From: Ligula intestinalis
Lineage: Eukaryota > Platyhelminthes > Cestoda > Diphyllobothriidea > Diphyllobothriidae
Reading direction: 5' to 3'
Assembly (NCBI GenBank): GCA_036362985.1
Contig: JAYGXS010000004.1
Span: 29,772,116-29,836,115, forward strand
Length of the DNA stretch: 64,000 bases
The translations under genes were made by a program, and so were the position numbers. This document shows, in pieces, positions 33,400-45,019 of the stretch; within the stretch, counting starts at the first letter, position 1, and the number at the start of each line of letters is the position of its first letter. Under the pieces are notes generated by a model that worked only from the letters and a program-made list of their open reading frames with translations, made no database searches and was not told where the DNA came from.

Positions 33400-35090
33400 A
33401 GTCAAAAAACCTACGTTGTCCCTGTTTTTGATCTTATTTTGGTTGTATAATCAGCCTTTTCATCTATTATTTGAAGCTGTAAGCTGAAAATGCGTCTACG
33501 TTTCTAAAAGCGTAGGCAGTCGCCAAAGATTTCCCATGGGATGAAAGTTTGCCATTCAGGGTCTATAATGTGTGTCTCTGATCAACTTAAAAATCCCGTC
33601 AGCAGCCCATGGCTTTGTGTTTGCCGCCGAGAGGCCAACTATGGATGGCCAGAGTAAGGTGTTAAAAACGTGGACAAACTGGGACATGTAAGGGCAATAC
33701 AACGCTGTTTCAAAGCTTTCTGTATGACTCGGCCTATGCTCTGACCCGCACGAAACTCTGATATAAATCTATGCTGGTTTGGCTTGGATGAAGTCGAAAA
33801 ACACATCTCACAGGACATGAGCCCAAGTAGTTTATGAGCTGTTGGTTTTTGGCTTACAACCACTACTTGAGCTGCGTGTACTCTTAGTGGATTTGTTGAT
33901 AGTTGTGTATCACACTTCTATCATACCGTAAAAGTTGGCAAAAAGCCACATTTATTAGTCATTACTTCGAAAATGTAATCCCCCAATTCTTACCACAGAG
34001 TATGGCCTACATCGATATAAATAAAGTGCTCAGTTGTAAAGGATTTTTAAATGCTAACAGGGTTATTCGCGTAGCCTGCGCGTAGTATTTTTCATAAGGT
34101 ATGTGGCATACTTCCAAATTATAAGATTATGCAGTGAGTAATAAGAGTCCAGAAAACGCTGCGACTTACGTTTTATTTCATTTGTTATTTTATTATGGAG
34201 CAACTGCGCGGCGTGTCGACTGAAGATCTTAAGTAGCCGAGAAAAATTCAACTTGTGCTTCAAGCCGTGCAGGAGTATTTTCAGTACCAAAACACAGTTT
34301 TCTATAAATATTTAAACATAGGAAAACAAGTTATTATGAAAGGCATTTGGGCTACTTTGCGCTGGATATTACTCTAATCAACCGTAGGAAATGTGTGTAC
34401 AAAAGAATTAAGCATAACCGCTTCCTTGACGATTGCATTTTAACTGAACTTGTATGTCTGACTCTATCATCGATGGTTTAGCAAATCGGATGAACGATTT
34501 GGCAGTGTGCAGTTTGTGGTCGCACTTCGCAATCAAACGTGTTGGAAAGAACCAGAGGCAAGCATCATTCACCGCCACTGATTGCCTAAGGGCTGAGCAA
34601 CTTGGGCCTCGGTTATTTAGTTAAAGCGCCGTAAAACTGATATAAAAAGCAGAAAATAACGAAGGCAGCATCTACCCGCATTGGTAACATCTAATGTGGA
34701 CCGATGGTAAGGGACATAGACCAGTATGGTGCAGTACTTGGTAAAGCGGGTTGACCGTTCAGCAAATGCAAGCAAAGGCTACCTGCCTTCGTTAAATTAT
34801 GTTTGAATTATAGACCGTAGTACGTTACAATTTAACCCCCTTCTCTACATACAGAAGAAGACTTTTTTAGCGCAAATAACAGTGTTAAAAGGTGGCTGAA
34901 CCCTTTACAGAGGAGTATTTATTTAAATTGGCACGCATTTAACAGGCAGAAACGGATATAAGAGCCGTTTTCTGAATTTGAGGGACTCACTTACCACCTA
35001 ACTAACCCACGCCGTTGGGAAAAACTTAGGATTGAACGGAGCAAAACTGTAGAATGTCGCTGGAATTTTCCATATTTTGTCTAATGCAAC
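33400..35090. other. unassigned sequence
   Basis: Short frames only, no recognised repeat. Confidence 0.4.
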
Positions 35091-35099
35091 ACTTCAAAG

Positions 35100-35860
35100 T
35101 TGTCAACGAGGTCAGTAGTTCAATAACCAGGAGTCAGTGGCCTTCTGGTGACCCAACTCCACGTAGGACGCTCAAACTCTCGTCTTTCGCGCCTGTTAAT
35201 ACCTGTGTATGACTTTCTGCCGGCTGCAGTCCAGTCTGACCAATCACCTACAAAACCCACTCGCAGAGGACCTCACTGTGACGACTGCCACGCTCTCACA
35301 CTTGGGATGCTGCCCCTTTTGGGCGATTGCAGCGCGCATGAAGATGGCAACGGCAAGGGTATTTCCTATTAACCCAAGCCACTGCGAAATTGATGAACCC
35401 GACATGATAAGATCACAACCTTCTGACGTGCCTGAAAGCAAACGTTAAAAATTCTCAATCTATGTCATCTGCCTGTTTACCCTTGCTACTTCCAAGAAAA
35501 CGCAAATGCCTATATCTTGTGACGAATGAAGAGGATTTCACCAACCACGCTCAGCCCATGGCGTTCAAACTATGGTTGCTTCCCAATCCAGCACAACAGT
35601 CCCTCTATGAGAAGCAGCACCTTGATGTCCTTCCCAATATCCGACATCTTACTTGTGCTGCCAACGGTGTCTCTCCTCATTCAAAGTGCATGCCATCCGA
35701 TGAGACGTTCGCACGCCAGACAACCGGTCCGCCCACACAAAGTACGTGTGATGGCGCCCCAGCTCCAGCCAAGCGCAAGAATAACACGCCAACTACATGA
35801 GTCACGTAGCCAATAAAGTCGTGCCTTACTTGTGACCACCATCTAATTGGGCCAACCTTG
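35100..35860 (+). other. region with overlapping plus frames, unrecognised
   Basis: Frames at 35148-35372, 35209-35448, 35462-35800 (112 residues) and 35526-35816 follow each other on the plus strand. The 112-residue frame is proline- and threonine-rich near its end (TTGPPTQSTCDGAPAPAKRK). No domain or acceptor/donor pair is persuasive. It may be a decayed coding region. Confidence 0.2.
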
Positions 35861-36329
35861 TGCATACGCGTTCGCTTGCTGTAAATTACGCTGTACTAGT
35901 TTATCTCGAAGACTTCTGCTTTCTGCGCACTTCTCGTCGTGTTCTTTCTTGGGGGCTCACACAAGGCGTAACGTAGACGGCGATATCGCAGCATAGTGCA
36001 AATTTGGATCAGTGAATTTCGAGAGTGCTCATCAGTTGCTACCTCTCGTGGTATAACCTGAGTAACGAATGAGAAAATACAAAATTAAATTCGCATAGAA
36101 AGGTAAATAAGGTCATAGGGCCTGGTAACAAAGACTAACTGGTCAAGTAAGTGAATTTAAACAATGTGGATATAACATCAGAGGAAAAAGCGTTAAAGTG
36201 AAAAGGTTGGCAGGAAACTGTGTAAATCAGGGAGCCGGATGTTAACAAGGCAAAGTTAGGTTTACCGTATGCTCCTTCTACTTACATAGGTCAGTTTTAG
36301 GCCACCGTCTATAGGCTGCCTCCAGGAAG

Positions 36330-38170
36330 CGCAAGGTACGACATGTTTGTGCCCGAACAAGTACTCGGAAGGAATTTTTGGGTCTACAGATTTGCCCGTA
36401 TCTAGCAAGTGTTCAGTAGTGAAAGAACGGGGGATTCTATTTTCCTGTTTTACTAGTCAATTAGTCAAGCGTTTTTTGGCTCTGGCTGCCAATTGCCGTT
36501 GCGTCCGCTCAAACTGCTTGCATCCGCAATTGCATGTAAATCCGTAAACACAATTGGAATTGGCATTCTTCGCACAGGGAATTAGTAAGGGCTTAGTTGA
36601 ATTGCAAAGTGAGTTCAGCAGTATCGTGTGTCCTTTCAATGGCATTAAGTAGGCGTCTCTTGGTGTTTGTTAAAATGGTGTCACCCATAAGGGGAAAGGC
36701 TATTAAAACAGGTGTTTTCGGAACTTACCGTTTCGTCGTTTTGGCCGTAAAGGTTTGCTTTATTTGTCTACAAACTGTGCTGGGTATTTATGTTCGAGTA
36801 AAGCTTTTTTAAGACAAGCTATTTCTGCACCCAATGCATCCATAGAGCATAATTTTTCTCTATGCCATGTTGTGTTTCTATTGAATATGAACAAAACTCA
36901 GATAATGCAGGTAATGACCTTAACAAGTATTCTTATTGAAGACCGTTCGTGTAATGGAGCCATCGTTCTGTCTGGTCATGTGAACATTGAGGAAGGAAAG
37001 CTGGTTCTCTCGTTTCTGTTCCATGATAAATTCAATCTTGGGCTGAAAACTATTAATTGCAAACAATTATTCTTTGGCTTTATTTCTGTTGTCGATGATC
37101 ACGAAAACATAAATATCTTCTGTAGAATGTTCTGTTACGCAATTTTGAGGATACTTTTTTTTCTAAATGACCCATAAATATGTCAACAAAGGTCGGCCCA
37201 AGTGGACCTCCCCTTGCGACTCAGTCATTTGGTCGATATAATTGGCCATGAAATATAAATTGGACCTCCTTTGTACACAATTTTTATAAGTTCCATAATA
37301 TTTCGGGGAACGAGCGGGTGTCGAAAGAATATGTGAAAATTACGTCTACAGCTTTACCCAAGGGCATGTTGATAAATAATGACTCAACGTCCAGGGATCT
37401 CATGTATTTGTCTGAAATATTTAAGGGCTTAATTTCGTAAATAAAATGAAAATTTTCTTTCAGTGTATGAGTCGAAAATATTTTTGGATTGGCTCCAATT
37501 CGTTTGCTAGTCAATGTGTTAATCTGTGAAAGGGTGAGTTATACATGGATAGAATGGGTCGTAAGGGGATATCGTTTTTTTGTGTTTTTTTGGTAATTCG
37601 TATAGTCGTGGAGTATAAGAGTCACTAGGTTTGAAGTATAGAGTGGTTTTAGCATCCACCAGATTATTATCTAATGGAAGTTTCATAGTTTTCCAGGCGG
37701 AATCTTCCAATGCCTTGGCTTGTTCCTTGTCTTCTATTTCTAGGCGAAATTTACTCGAATAATTTAAGATAGCTTCCAGTTTATTAGCATACTCCCTGCG
37801 ATTGAGGATGAAGACACAATGCACTTTGTCCGGTTAAGAAATAACTATTTCGTTCTGATATTGCAACGTTGATAGAGCAATTATATGTTCTTTAGTTATG
37901 GGAGAGCGCTATGATATTGGGGCTATTTGGTACTGGTATGCGATGACCACAAATTAAGCTTCATCTAACCCAGATCATCAGTAGATCTGAGTTTTAATTC
38001 CGATAGTCGAGACTTTAAGTCCTCAAATTGCGCTTCAACTTCTTCTGGATTAACTATTTTGTTCGGCTCAGAGAAATCAAGTCCTAATGAAAGGGCCTCT
38101 GTTTGCAACTTGTTGAGTTTAGTGTCTGAAAGATTCAGGATAAATTCGTCTGTGTTCAGGGAGTAAATTT
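36330..38170 (-). pseudogene. degenerate PLE, minus strand, RT plus GIY-YIG (lineage 1)
   Basis: Reading down the minus strand: an N-terminal region (LNKLQTEALSLGLDFSEPNK, about 38030-38140), the RT approach block RLYELPKKHKKT (about 37590), an RT core block SLDVESLFINMPL (about 37370-37400), then QFIFHGQLYRPND-stop-VARGGPLGPTFVDIFMGHLE (about 37165-37265), where relatives read GVAMGSPLGP. The catalytic aspartate motif is absent: RRY runs directly into IYVFVI, suggesting its codons were deleted. Endonuclease remnant: CVYGFTCNCGCKQFERTQRQ (about 36480-36560), with the Y-I-G replaced. Multiple stops and frameshifts make it non-functional. The 37177-36755 plus frame is its shadow. Confidence 0.85.
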
Positions 38171-38199
38171 ATTCGGTAGGCCGTTTGGAAATCACCATA

Positions 38200-38612
38200 A
38201 GTACTTTACGGCGAAATTATTCTCTGGTCTTGCTTTGTATGTTACATGCATGTTAAATAAATATAGACCAGTACCAGATACTCATCTTATACAGAACTGT
38301 GTGCTTTCCCATTCGTTACTCACATTATACACTGAGAAGTAGCAGCTGGAGAACACTTCCGAAATTCATTGATCCATTAAGTTCTTCTATTTTGCAATCT
38401 TCAAATTTGCGCCTAGGAAAAAGATGCTTTCAAGTTGATGCACTCAAAGAGACCGTCAAAGGAACCATGTGAGACTGTACCGACAAAAATAGTTTAACTA
38501 TGTAAGATAACATCGATGCATTCTCTGTTGAGCATATTTAAACTAAGGGTCTACCACCGCACGCGATGTGTGAATTTTTCCGCCAAAAAAAGCTAATGCA
38601 AAGGCAGAATTT
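38200..38612. other. unassigned sequence
   Basis: Lies between the PLE N-terminal relic and MITE copy 4. Nothing recognised. Confidence 0.45.
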
Positions 38613-39155
38613 GGCAAAAGTAATTAAGGTAGTGCACCTGATATACCCCTAGACCCTGCATTTTGTCCTACGGAATCGATGGTTTTACGGATGGAGGGAT
38701 GGATAAATAGGAGAGGTAGGGAAGAAAATTTGACGAAATAAGTAGAAAGTGGAAAAATGCAGATGAATTTTTTTCCCATGGCCACTAGGAGTAAGTTGTT
38801 CCGCATTTAAATTAAAGGTGTCTAACTATAGAACGGTAAGTTGGATCTCGGGCAAGTCAAAGTAGACGACAACCCAACCACCACTTCTATTTTTCATAAA
38901 TTTCGGGAAACCTACATTTTGATAATTTGGTTTTTCCGCAATACGTTAAACGAAATACAGAATAGGAAATGCTATAGATATAAATCAACAACATTTCTAA
39001 ATACAATAAAATAAAAAGGCATAAAGCAGTTATCAAAGTATATTTCACTGCCTGGCCTAATTCCCCACCCATAAAATCCCTATAAACACCGTTTTCCTAC
39101 GACAACATGCTGGGACTAGGGCTACGTGAGGTGCACTACTTAAACTACTGCTGCC
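38613..39155. mobile_element. MITE family M1, copy 4 (543 bp)
   Basis: Starts GGCAAAAGTAATTAAGGTAG and ends TACTTAAACTACTGCTGCC. Flanks CAGAATTT and CTGAATTT match at 7 of 8, supporting an 8-bp target duplication. Inverted ends of about 110 bp include the CTAGTCCCAGCATG-like and CCCTATAAACACCG blocks. Confidence 0.9.
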
Positions 39156-39282
39156 CTGAATTTACTTTTAAAGAAACGTTAAATAGGCACTGACGAATGT
39201 GTAATGGGACTCATTCGTCCCTTATGGCCTTGTGGCTCGCGCTTGAGCCTTGCCAGCAGTCGCACAGCGGCTATTGGTGTAG

Positions 39283-39492
39283 GCAGAATAGCATTACCGA
39301 CAAAGACCAAGGAAACTGAAAACGGCCATTTCTAATGTAATGGTTAGAGCATTACACTTTTAGGTAACAGGTCACGGTTTCAAGCCTCGAAGCCCACAAC
39401 ACCCGGAGTTGGGTACGGTTGGCTGATGATAGCTAGTTACCCAGAACTGGCTATTCCAGATTCCCTTGTCTTTGTCGGTTATGTCATTCTGC
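39283..39492 (+). repeat. tRNA-like SINE bounded by 30-bp inverted repeats
   Basis: Inverted arms at 39283-39312 and 39464-39492 share GCAGAAT-RCATWACCGACAAAGAC. Between them a tRNA-like core has TAATGGTTAGAGC (A-box-like) and CACGGTTTCAAGCC (B-box-like). A tRNA-like promoter with terminal inverted repeats is unusual for an ordinary SINE. Confidence 0.6.
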
Positions 39493-39499
39493 AGAATTT

Positions 39500-40870
39500 A
39501 TTGTTGCTGTTGGAAGTAGACGTCAAAATTCCCTAGTGATTACATTTTTCATTTACCGGTGGACATATTTACTTGAATTAGCACGTAGCTACCTTTATAG
39601 CCGATATATAAAGTCAAATTAATCTTAGTGGGTGCAATGGCAGGCCAAGAGTCCAGACAATCATTTCCACTATGACAGGTTATTCGAACAAAATCACCAA
39701 TCCACCTTTTCATTACGCCAACACCCCCCCCCCCACCTCCTTAATCACTTTGTAGGTTTTCTTACATCTGTGCGTAGTATGACACTAGAAAAAATGCGCG
39801 ACCACTTGTAGCATTCTTGAAAATTGAAGTAAAAACGTTATTTGTGTTTAACTTGGGGAAACTGATGAATTTGGGTGCAGTAGTTTGAAGAACAAAGGCT
39901 GATTGGGACATTGCCAATAGACCTTATTCAAAAATTTAGGAAGGACCATAAGTAGTAATTGCTTACAAGTTACAAGTGCCAATAGAATCAAAAATACACG
40001 TTATTGGACGGATACGTAAAGGGGAAGAAACGGGTTAAAACGGAAGAGTTGTCGGGTTGGTGCTTTGAGCCCAATAAACCCCAGGCTGTGAGTGCTAGGA
40101 TGGCGCTGCGCTACACAGTATTGAAACATCGACTAAGCATCCGCCCGTAACTTAAAAGAAGTCAGCGTCATCGTTTTGACTGAAAATTCCCGCCCAAATG
40201 GGACGCGTCGATTTGGTGGGGGGGGGGGGGGGGGGGGGAGCAACTACACTCCAAAATGCAAGTTCCGCCGTTGGCGTTTACACTGGTGGTAATTCCAGCG
40301 ACACCTAGCTCCTGTTGACATTGTCTGTGTCCCGGTCTGGCCTGCTATCCGTGACCCGGCCCGTCGACATGTGTATCCGCAGGGTGCACAGTGAAATAAC
40401 CACTACCGAGCCCTGGGTTTGCTATCAGGATCCTTCGTGAAATTATCGTGCCCGTTCAGCGAGCCCACGTTGGCCCCACGAGGTCGTAAAAGATGACTGT
40501 CGTTCTCTAGTACGCAACCAACGCTCGTCAGGAGTTCGCTTCATGTGGCATTTTCACGTTTCAGCTGCCCTGACTGGTCTGCTTCGTTTGTGCTGCAGCT
40601 ATCTGTTTTCTGTAAACGGGTGTCGGGTGGAGGGCAAGCGGACTGCAGCCACTTTGTCACCTTCCTGTTCTGCACCCCACAGCAGGCCTTCTGTTGGAGA
40701 AATTGTATATGCCAAATGGAAATTGCCGAGGGACGAGTGAGTTTCGTAACCGATCGGTGCGCGTTCATACATCAACTGTTCGAAATGGATTGTGACACAG
40801 ACTGACGAGGATCGGTTGTCCCGCTCCTGGCACACAGGACAATGGGCAGTACACAGTAAGAACAGGTAGG
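39500..40870. other. unassigned sequence with homopolymer tracts
   Basis: Contains a C-run near 39723-39735 and a 21-G run at 40218-40238. Overlapping frames at 40541-40898 occupy both strands and are not recognised. Confidence 0.45.
40218..40238 (+). repeat. poly-G run (21 G)
   Basis: An uninterrupted run of 21 G. Length is likely unreliable. It can form four-stranded structures. Confidence 0.95.
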
Positions 40871-41204
40871 GCGGACAAAGGTAGTTTAAGTAGTGCACCT
40901 CAGATATCCCTAGTCACAGCAATTTGTCCTGCGGAAGCGGTGGTTATAGGGATTTTGGGAGTGGAGAAATAGGATAGGCAGTGAAGGAAATTTGGAAAAG
41001 TGAGTGGAAAAATGTTATAAAATTTGATTCAGGTTTTTAAATCTCCAGAGAAATTAATTTCTGATCGCGGTGTGTATCAGTGTATACAAGGTCTATAGGC
41101 GTAGACCAAAATTGTAAGTGTATATTTGTGTTGAAACCCGTCAACTCCAATGAAATATACACTTGCTGCCACAGGACAGTCTTAAGTAGTATAAATTGAC
41201 GCTG

Positions 41205-41452
41205 AAACTTACCATACTTACAGGCTAGGTACTTGCTAAAAGGCCCAGACACGTGTTACGCCGGTATTCTGCCGCTGTTTGACACAGCTGCTAGGGGTTC
41301 GGCATATCAACCAGAAAGCAGATAGGGAAAGTGGGGGACCCACTGATGAGCTGGACCTCTAGCAGTGGTGTCAAGCAGCGGCATAATACCGGCGAAACAC
41401 GTGTCTGGGCCTTTTAGCAAGTACCTAGCCTGTTAGTATGGTAAGTTACAAC
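41205..41452. mobile_element. inverted pair of hammerhead-like motifs (family C) inside a MITE
   Basis: Arms of about 110 bp (41205-41316 and 41340-41452) are near-identical inverted copies, sharing GGCTAGGTACTTGCTAAAAG and GGCCCAGACACGTGTT. The right arm carries a complete hammerhead-like motif (listed separately). The left arm holds the matching minus-strand copy with a changed core (TTGATATG; GTAA for GAAA). Confidence 0.85.
41339..41409 (+). ncRNA. candidate hammerhead ribozyme
   Basis: Canonical core pieces in order: CTGATGAG (41343-41350), CGAAA (41393-41397), TC (41404-41405). Three helices can form on paper: stem I CCCA (41339-41342) with TGGG (41406-41409), stem II G-CTGG with CCGG-C around a 34-base loop, and stem III CAC (41398-41400) with GTG (41401-41403). 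Stem III has no loop, as reported for minimal PLE-associated hammerheads that act as dimers. Predicted cleavage would follow the C at 41405. Chance assembly of all parts seems unlikely but no activity is shown. Confidence 0.6.
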
Positions 41453-41879
41453 GTCACATTTTGTTTCCGATGGCTGCTGGGAGTAATTTGTTCCACCTGT
41501 AGATAGCAAGTAGGCGCGGCGCTTCGCGCCGCGAACTATACTCAGAGCGATATGTTAGACCTCAGATAACTTGAAATAGAGGACCTCCGAACCACCATTT
41601 ATATTTATTCGAGAATTTCAAGAAACTTCCACTTTGATAATCGGGTTTTCCCGCGATACGCTGAATGATAATACGGGTTAGGAAAATCTACAGATAAAAA
41701 TCAGCATCTTTTCGAAAGACCATAAAATAAAAATGCATATAGCAGTTATTAAATTATATTTTAGTGTGCATCCTAATTCCCCACCCATAAAACCCGTATA
41801 ACAACCATTTCCTTAGGACAAAATGCTGGGACAAGGGGTATATGTGGTGCATTACTTAAACTGCTGTTGTCGTAGGCGG

Positions 41880-42760
41880 TATCATTCTATCTCCGGACGA
41901 TGAAAGGTAGTTTCTTAAAAAAGATAAATTCATTATTCTGCGTCGTTTTCCTTTTCTAGCAGCGAAACCTGAAGTACAAAAGAAATAAGTTATTCGTGTA
42001 TTTCTTCATGCATTCGCATTTGGAGAATGACGAGTGCTGACCAATAAACTTCAAACAGAGTCCAGAGGGAGTTTCACCTAAGTAGGGTTAAGCGTGTAGT
42101 AAAGTCTTCTTCGAGACCACTGGTTGACGGGGATGGGCTGTGTTGACTACCAGCTAGGGTTGTAGAATGGTTACAAGGGCACATTCCCTCAGAAGGGGGA
42201 TAGCGAACTGTCCATAGGAAGAGCCCTTTTCTATACTGCGAAGGACCTTACTGACGCCGATGAGAGTTCGATTGTCGTATCGTATGAGGTGGTACAGGAT
42301 TGGTAACTTGCACGTTGTTTAGCCTATGGGGATGTACTTACGTAGCAGCTACCGTATTTCCTCCTCCTCCTCCTGCCAACTAGGTCTGCTGTCATGACCC
42401 AGTCAAGGAGATCGAAAGCGAGAGAGATTGCAGGTGGTTGGAGTGGCCAGGGCCTCTCCCAACCCCCTCCTCCCTTATTCATCGTGCCATATCTGCAGTT
42501 GTACAAACGCCGCACTAAGACGGACCCAGTGCATCCTGACTCTTTCTCTCTGCTGGTCGTTCGGTCACTTCAAACCACCACACACCACGCTGACTGTTCG
42601 GTTTCCCTTAACTGGCAACCTTCCAAGCCATGCTTTTAGCGCACCGTGATAGCTTCGACTGCGTCATAGTGTTTTAGTGAGTAAAATCTGCTGAGCCGTT
42701 GAATGCACTATCTTCTACCATGCCCAGACTCCAACGCTTGTCTGAGCCAGTCAGTTTATC
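41880..42760. other. unassigned sequence
   Basis: Overlapping frames at 42324-42649 on both strands are unrecognised. A CCTCCTCCTCCTCCT run is present near 42360. Confidence 0.4.
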
Positions 42761-42774
42761 GTAGGGAGTTGAGT

Positions 42775-42870
42775 TAGCGCCTAGTAACTGCGATCTTCAG
42801 GCCCGGTTCCTAAGCTGAAGAGAAGTCATGGGAGGCCAGAGCCGTGGAGCAGTATATTATGTACAAAATA
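42775..42870 (+). repeat. dispersed repeat R6, copy 2
   Basis: TAACTGCGATCTTCAGGCCC then GGTTCCTAA-ATGGGAGG, related to 20433-20550. Confidence 0.5.
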
Positions 42871-43139
42871 AGTGGAGAATAGGCAGTAGGAAATGGACTG
42901 TCAGAAGAACGCACAACCGCTAGCCAGCGCACGGCGTCTGAAGTGATGTCAGCTCGGCAGTCGTCACATGAGGTCCTCTGTGAGTCGGCCGTGATTGGGT
43001 GTTCCAGAGGCCGGAAGCAGCAAGCGTTCGAATGTGCATTTCTACTTGAGCTAGTCACGATAATCGGTCACAAGTGCGCTTCGTATGGAGCCAGTCACTA
43101 CAAGTTGACTGGTGCGAAGAATGGGCGCGGCTGCTGACC

Positions 43140-44500
43140 TCGTGCTTGCATACCATGCACAAGAATTGCCGCCCTCCCCCGGCAAACACACAGCACACAT
43201 GATTTACATCCTGTCGTAACCATTCACCCCTCAGTTCAAAGGCATGGAAACGCCCCTCACGCCAGTGTCTATACTTCATCTAAATTAATGAGTACTTCAC
43301 GCACTTACTGCGCAAGTAATCTGTTTAATAAGGATTTTGCAAATACAGAGGTAAGAGATCGAGCTGGACATAACTTGAGTTGCGTCACTCGTTGGCAGTG
43401 CGCACGCTGAGCTTTCCTCCTAGCAAATATTTTGGATGTACAAGTTTAGTTCATTTTGCTTCTTTGCTTAAATATCGTGGTTTTAGGCTGAGCTTAATTT
43501 AACGATGGCCGCTAGGATTGGTTTTGTTCGCGTCAGCACGAAACCGACTTAAGAGCAGAAAGTTCACGTAACCAGTCTGCTAGCTATGTCGTGCATACGA
43601 AAATACGGTGCTTCTTTGTCGACTGTAAACTGCTCTAGTCTCCTATAATTTAATTTCGCAATCTTCCCTTCTCTAACCTCTCCAAGTTCGCTGCCGTTCT
43701 ACTCGCTGGTACGTCTGTGTTTCCTGATGGCAACTGACTTCGTTGTCGTCCGTGGTCTTCCAACAAAATCAATTTCTGAAAGACTCTAGGAGCTAAAAAT
43801 GCATTGCATAGTGTGTCTTATAATGATATATTTGTAATTAATTGGTAGTAGAACACACTATGGAAAAATCATCATATGGACTGGACTGCTGAGTACAGGG
43901 GCTGTTCCTTACTAAATGGTTAGAGATACTCTCAGACCTGTAAGGGCACTAGCATTTCAATAACAACGAGCAATGCTAAACTCTCAGAATGTATACCAAA
44001 ATGTATACCAAAAATGTTTTATACGAACAAAATTATTCATATTTGTTTAATTATGTAAGTAGATAGAGCGTAGAAAAATCGCTGTACGTCCCTTAAAAAG
44101 GCACGCTCTGTGCTACGTCAGCCACTAAACTGAACCTTCGCTTAAACCAGCTCAACTCATCCTCTACTGCTGGTACCTAATGAAGGAGGTATACCAAGGT
44201 GACGCCGACCGCAAACACATAATTTGTAGTCGTCAAATGAGGACGCATCTAGCCAATTAGGCCGCACAAAATAAGTGAGTATTTAGGCTTGCTACCAGGT
44301 GGAATCATCCAGCTTTCTGCAATTTTGGGTTCTATCCTAGTTTTTCATTGATGATATAACACAGCGAGGGGAGAATAACGAGGTTGAAGAGAATATGTGA
44401 GGCCCAGGTAACTGGATAGAAGAAGTTAAGACGTTCTCTGGGACCAGGAGTGTATTTGTCCAACGATTCGAAATCTCCCGCGAGCTTATTGTCAAGGAAT
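43140..44500. other. unassigned sequence
   Basis: No recognised gene or repeat. A small local repetition AAAATGTATACC occurs at 43989-44013. Confidence 0.4.
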
Positions 44501-44509
44501 GAAAAACGT

Positions 44510-45010
44510 ACAGCTCACAGTGTAATCAAGTCGGTTCTGCGGATATCGACCTCTGCCCTCGATCTGCTCGCGCAACGCGAGGTAGGCACCAGGAAGCTCA
44601 AAATGCCTGTTAATTGAGCCCGCGCGTGAATGCCAGGCTTCCTGCAGCAGGCATGAAGATCAGTCGTCTGACCGACCCAGTATTCGCACGTTTTCGAAGT
44701 CGAAGCTGTGCCCTGGCTTGGATGCGTGGGCGGTCACCAGGGAATTCTTGTCGTTACGTTGCCCGGCGAGGTCATGCTGGTGCATTCTCGTGAGGACCCG
44801 TTTGCCGGTTTCACCAACATAATGGGCTTGACTTCAAAGACAGTCAATACGGTAAATTACACCACACTTTTGATTAACGGGTTCTGGGTCCTTGGGCCGC
44901 ATGAGTTGCCTGCGGATTGTTGCTTCCGGTCTATGAGCAACGCCAATCCCAAATTCGCTCACCAGTCGAGCGAATTCTTCAGAAAGAACATGAAGTGTAA
45001 AATAAGTAAT
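44510..45010 (-). pseudogene. PLE fragment: linker and GIY-YIG endonuclease, minus strand
   Basis: The minus strand reads EFARLVSEFGIGVAHRPEAT, IRRQLMRPKDPEP, then CGVIYRIDCL-stop-SQAHYVGETGKR, VLTRMHQHDLAGQRNDKNS, LVTAHASKPGHSFDFENVRI and, after a stop, LLQEAWHSRAGSIN. The GIY-YIG motif pair (V-I-Y and Y-V-G), the E-T-G-K-R segment and the downstream His are intact, the best preserved in the window, but in-frame stops at about 44832 and 44670 inactivate it. The RT is missing. The 44708-45046 plus frame is its shadow. Confidence 0.88.
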
Positions 45011-45019
45011 CAGATAGAA

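Larger units (their letters stand above)
40873..41871. mobile_element. MITE family M1, copy 5, enlarged by an insertion
   Basis: M1 ends: GGACAAAGGTAGTTTAAGTA at the left and CATTACTTAAACTGCTGTTGTC at the right. Flanks GTAGGGCG and GTAGGCGG are near-duplicates. The element is 999 bp instead of about 545 because an inverted hammerhead pair (about 41025-41455) sits in its middle. The central GC hairpin is intact at 41516-41532. Confidence 0.85.

Noticed and set aside
36755..37177. 140-residue plus-strand frame
   Set aside because: It overlies the minus-strand PLE RT, which has recognisable motif blocks.
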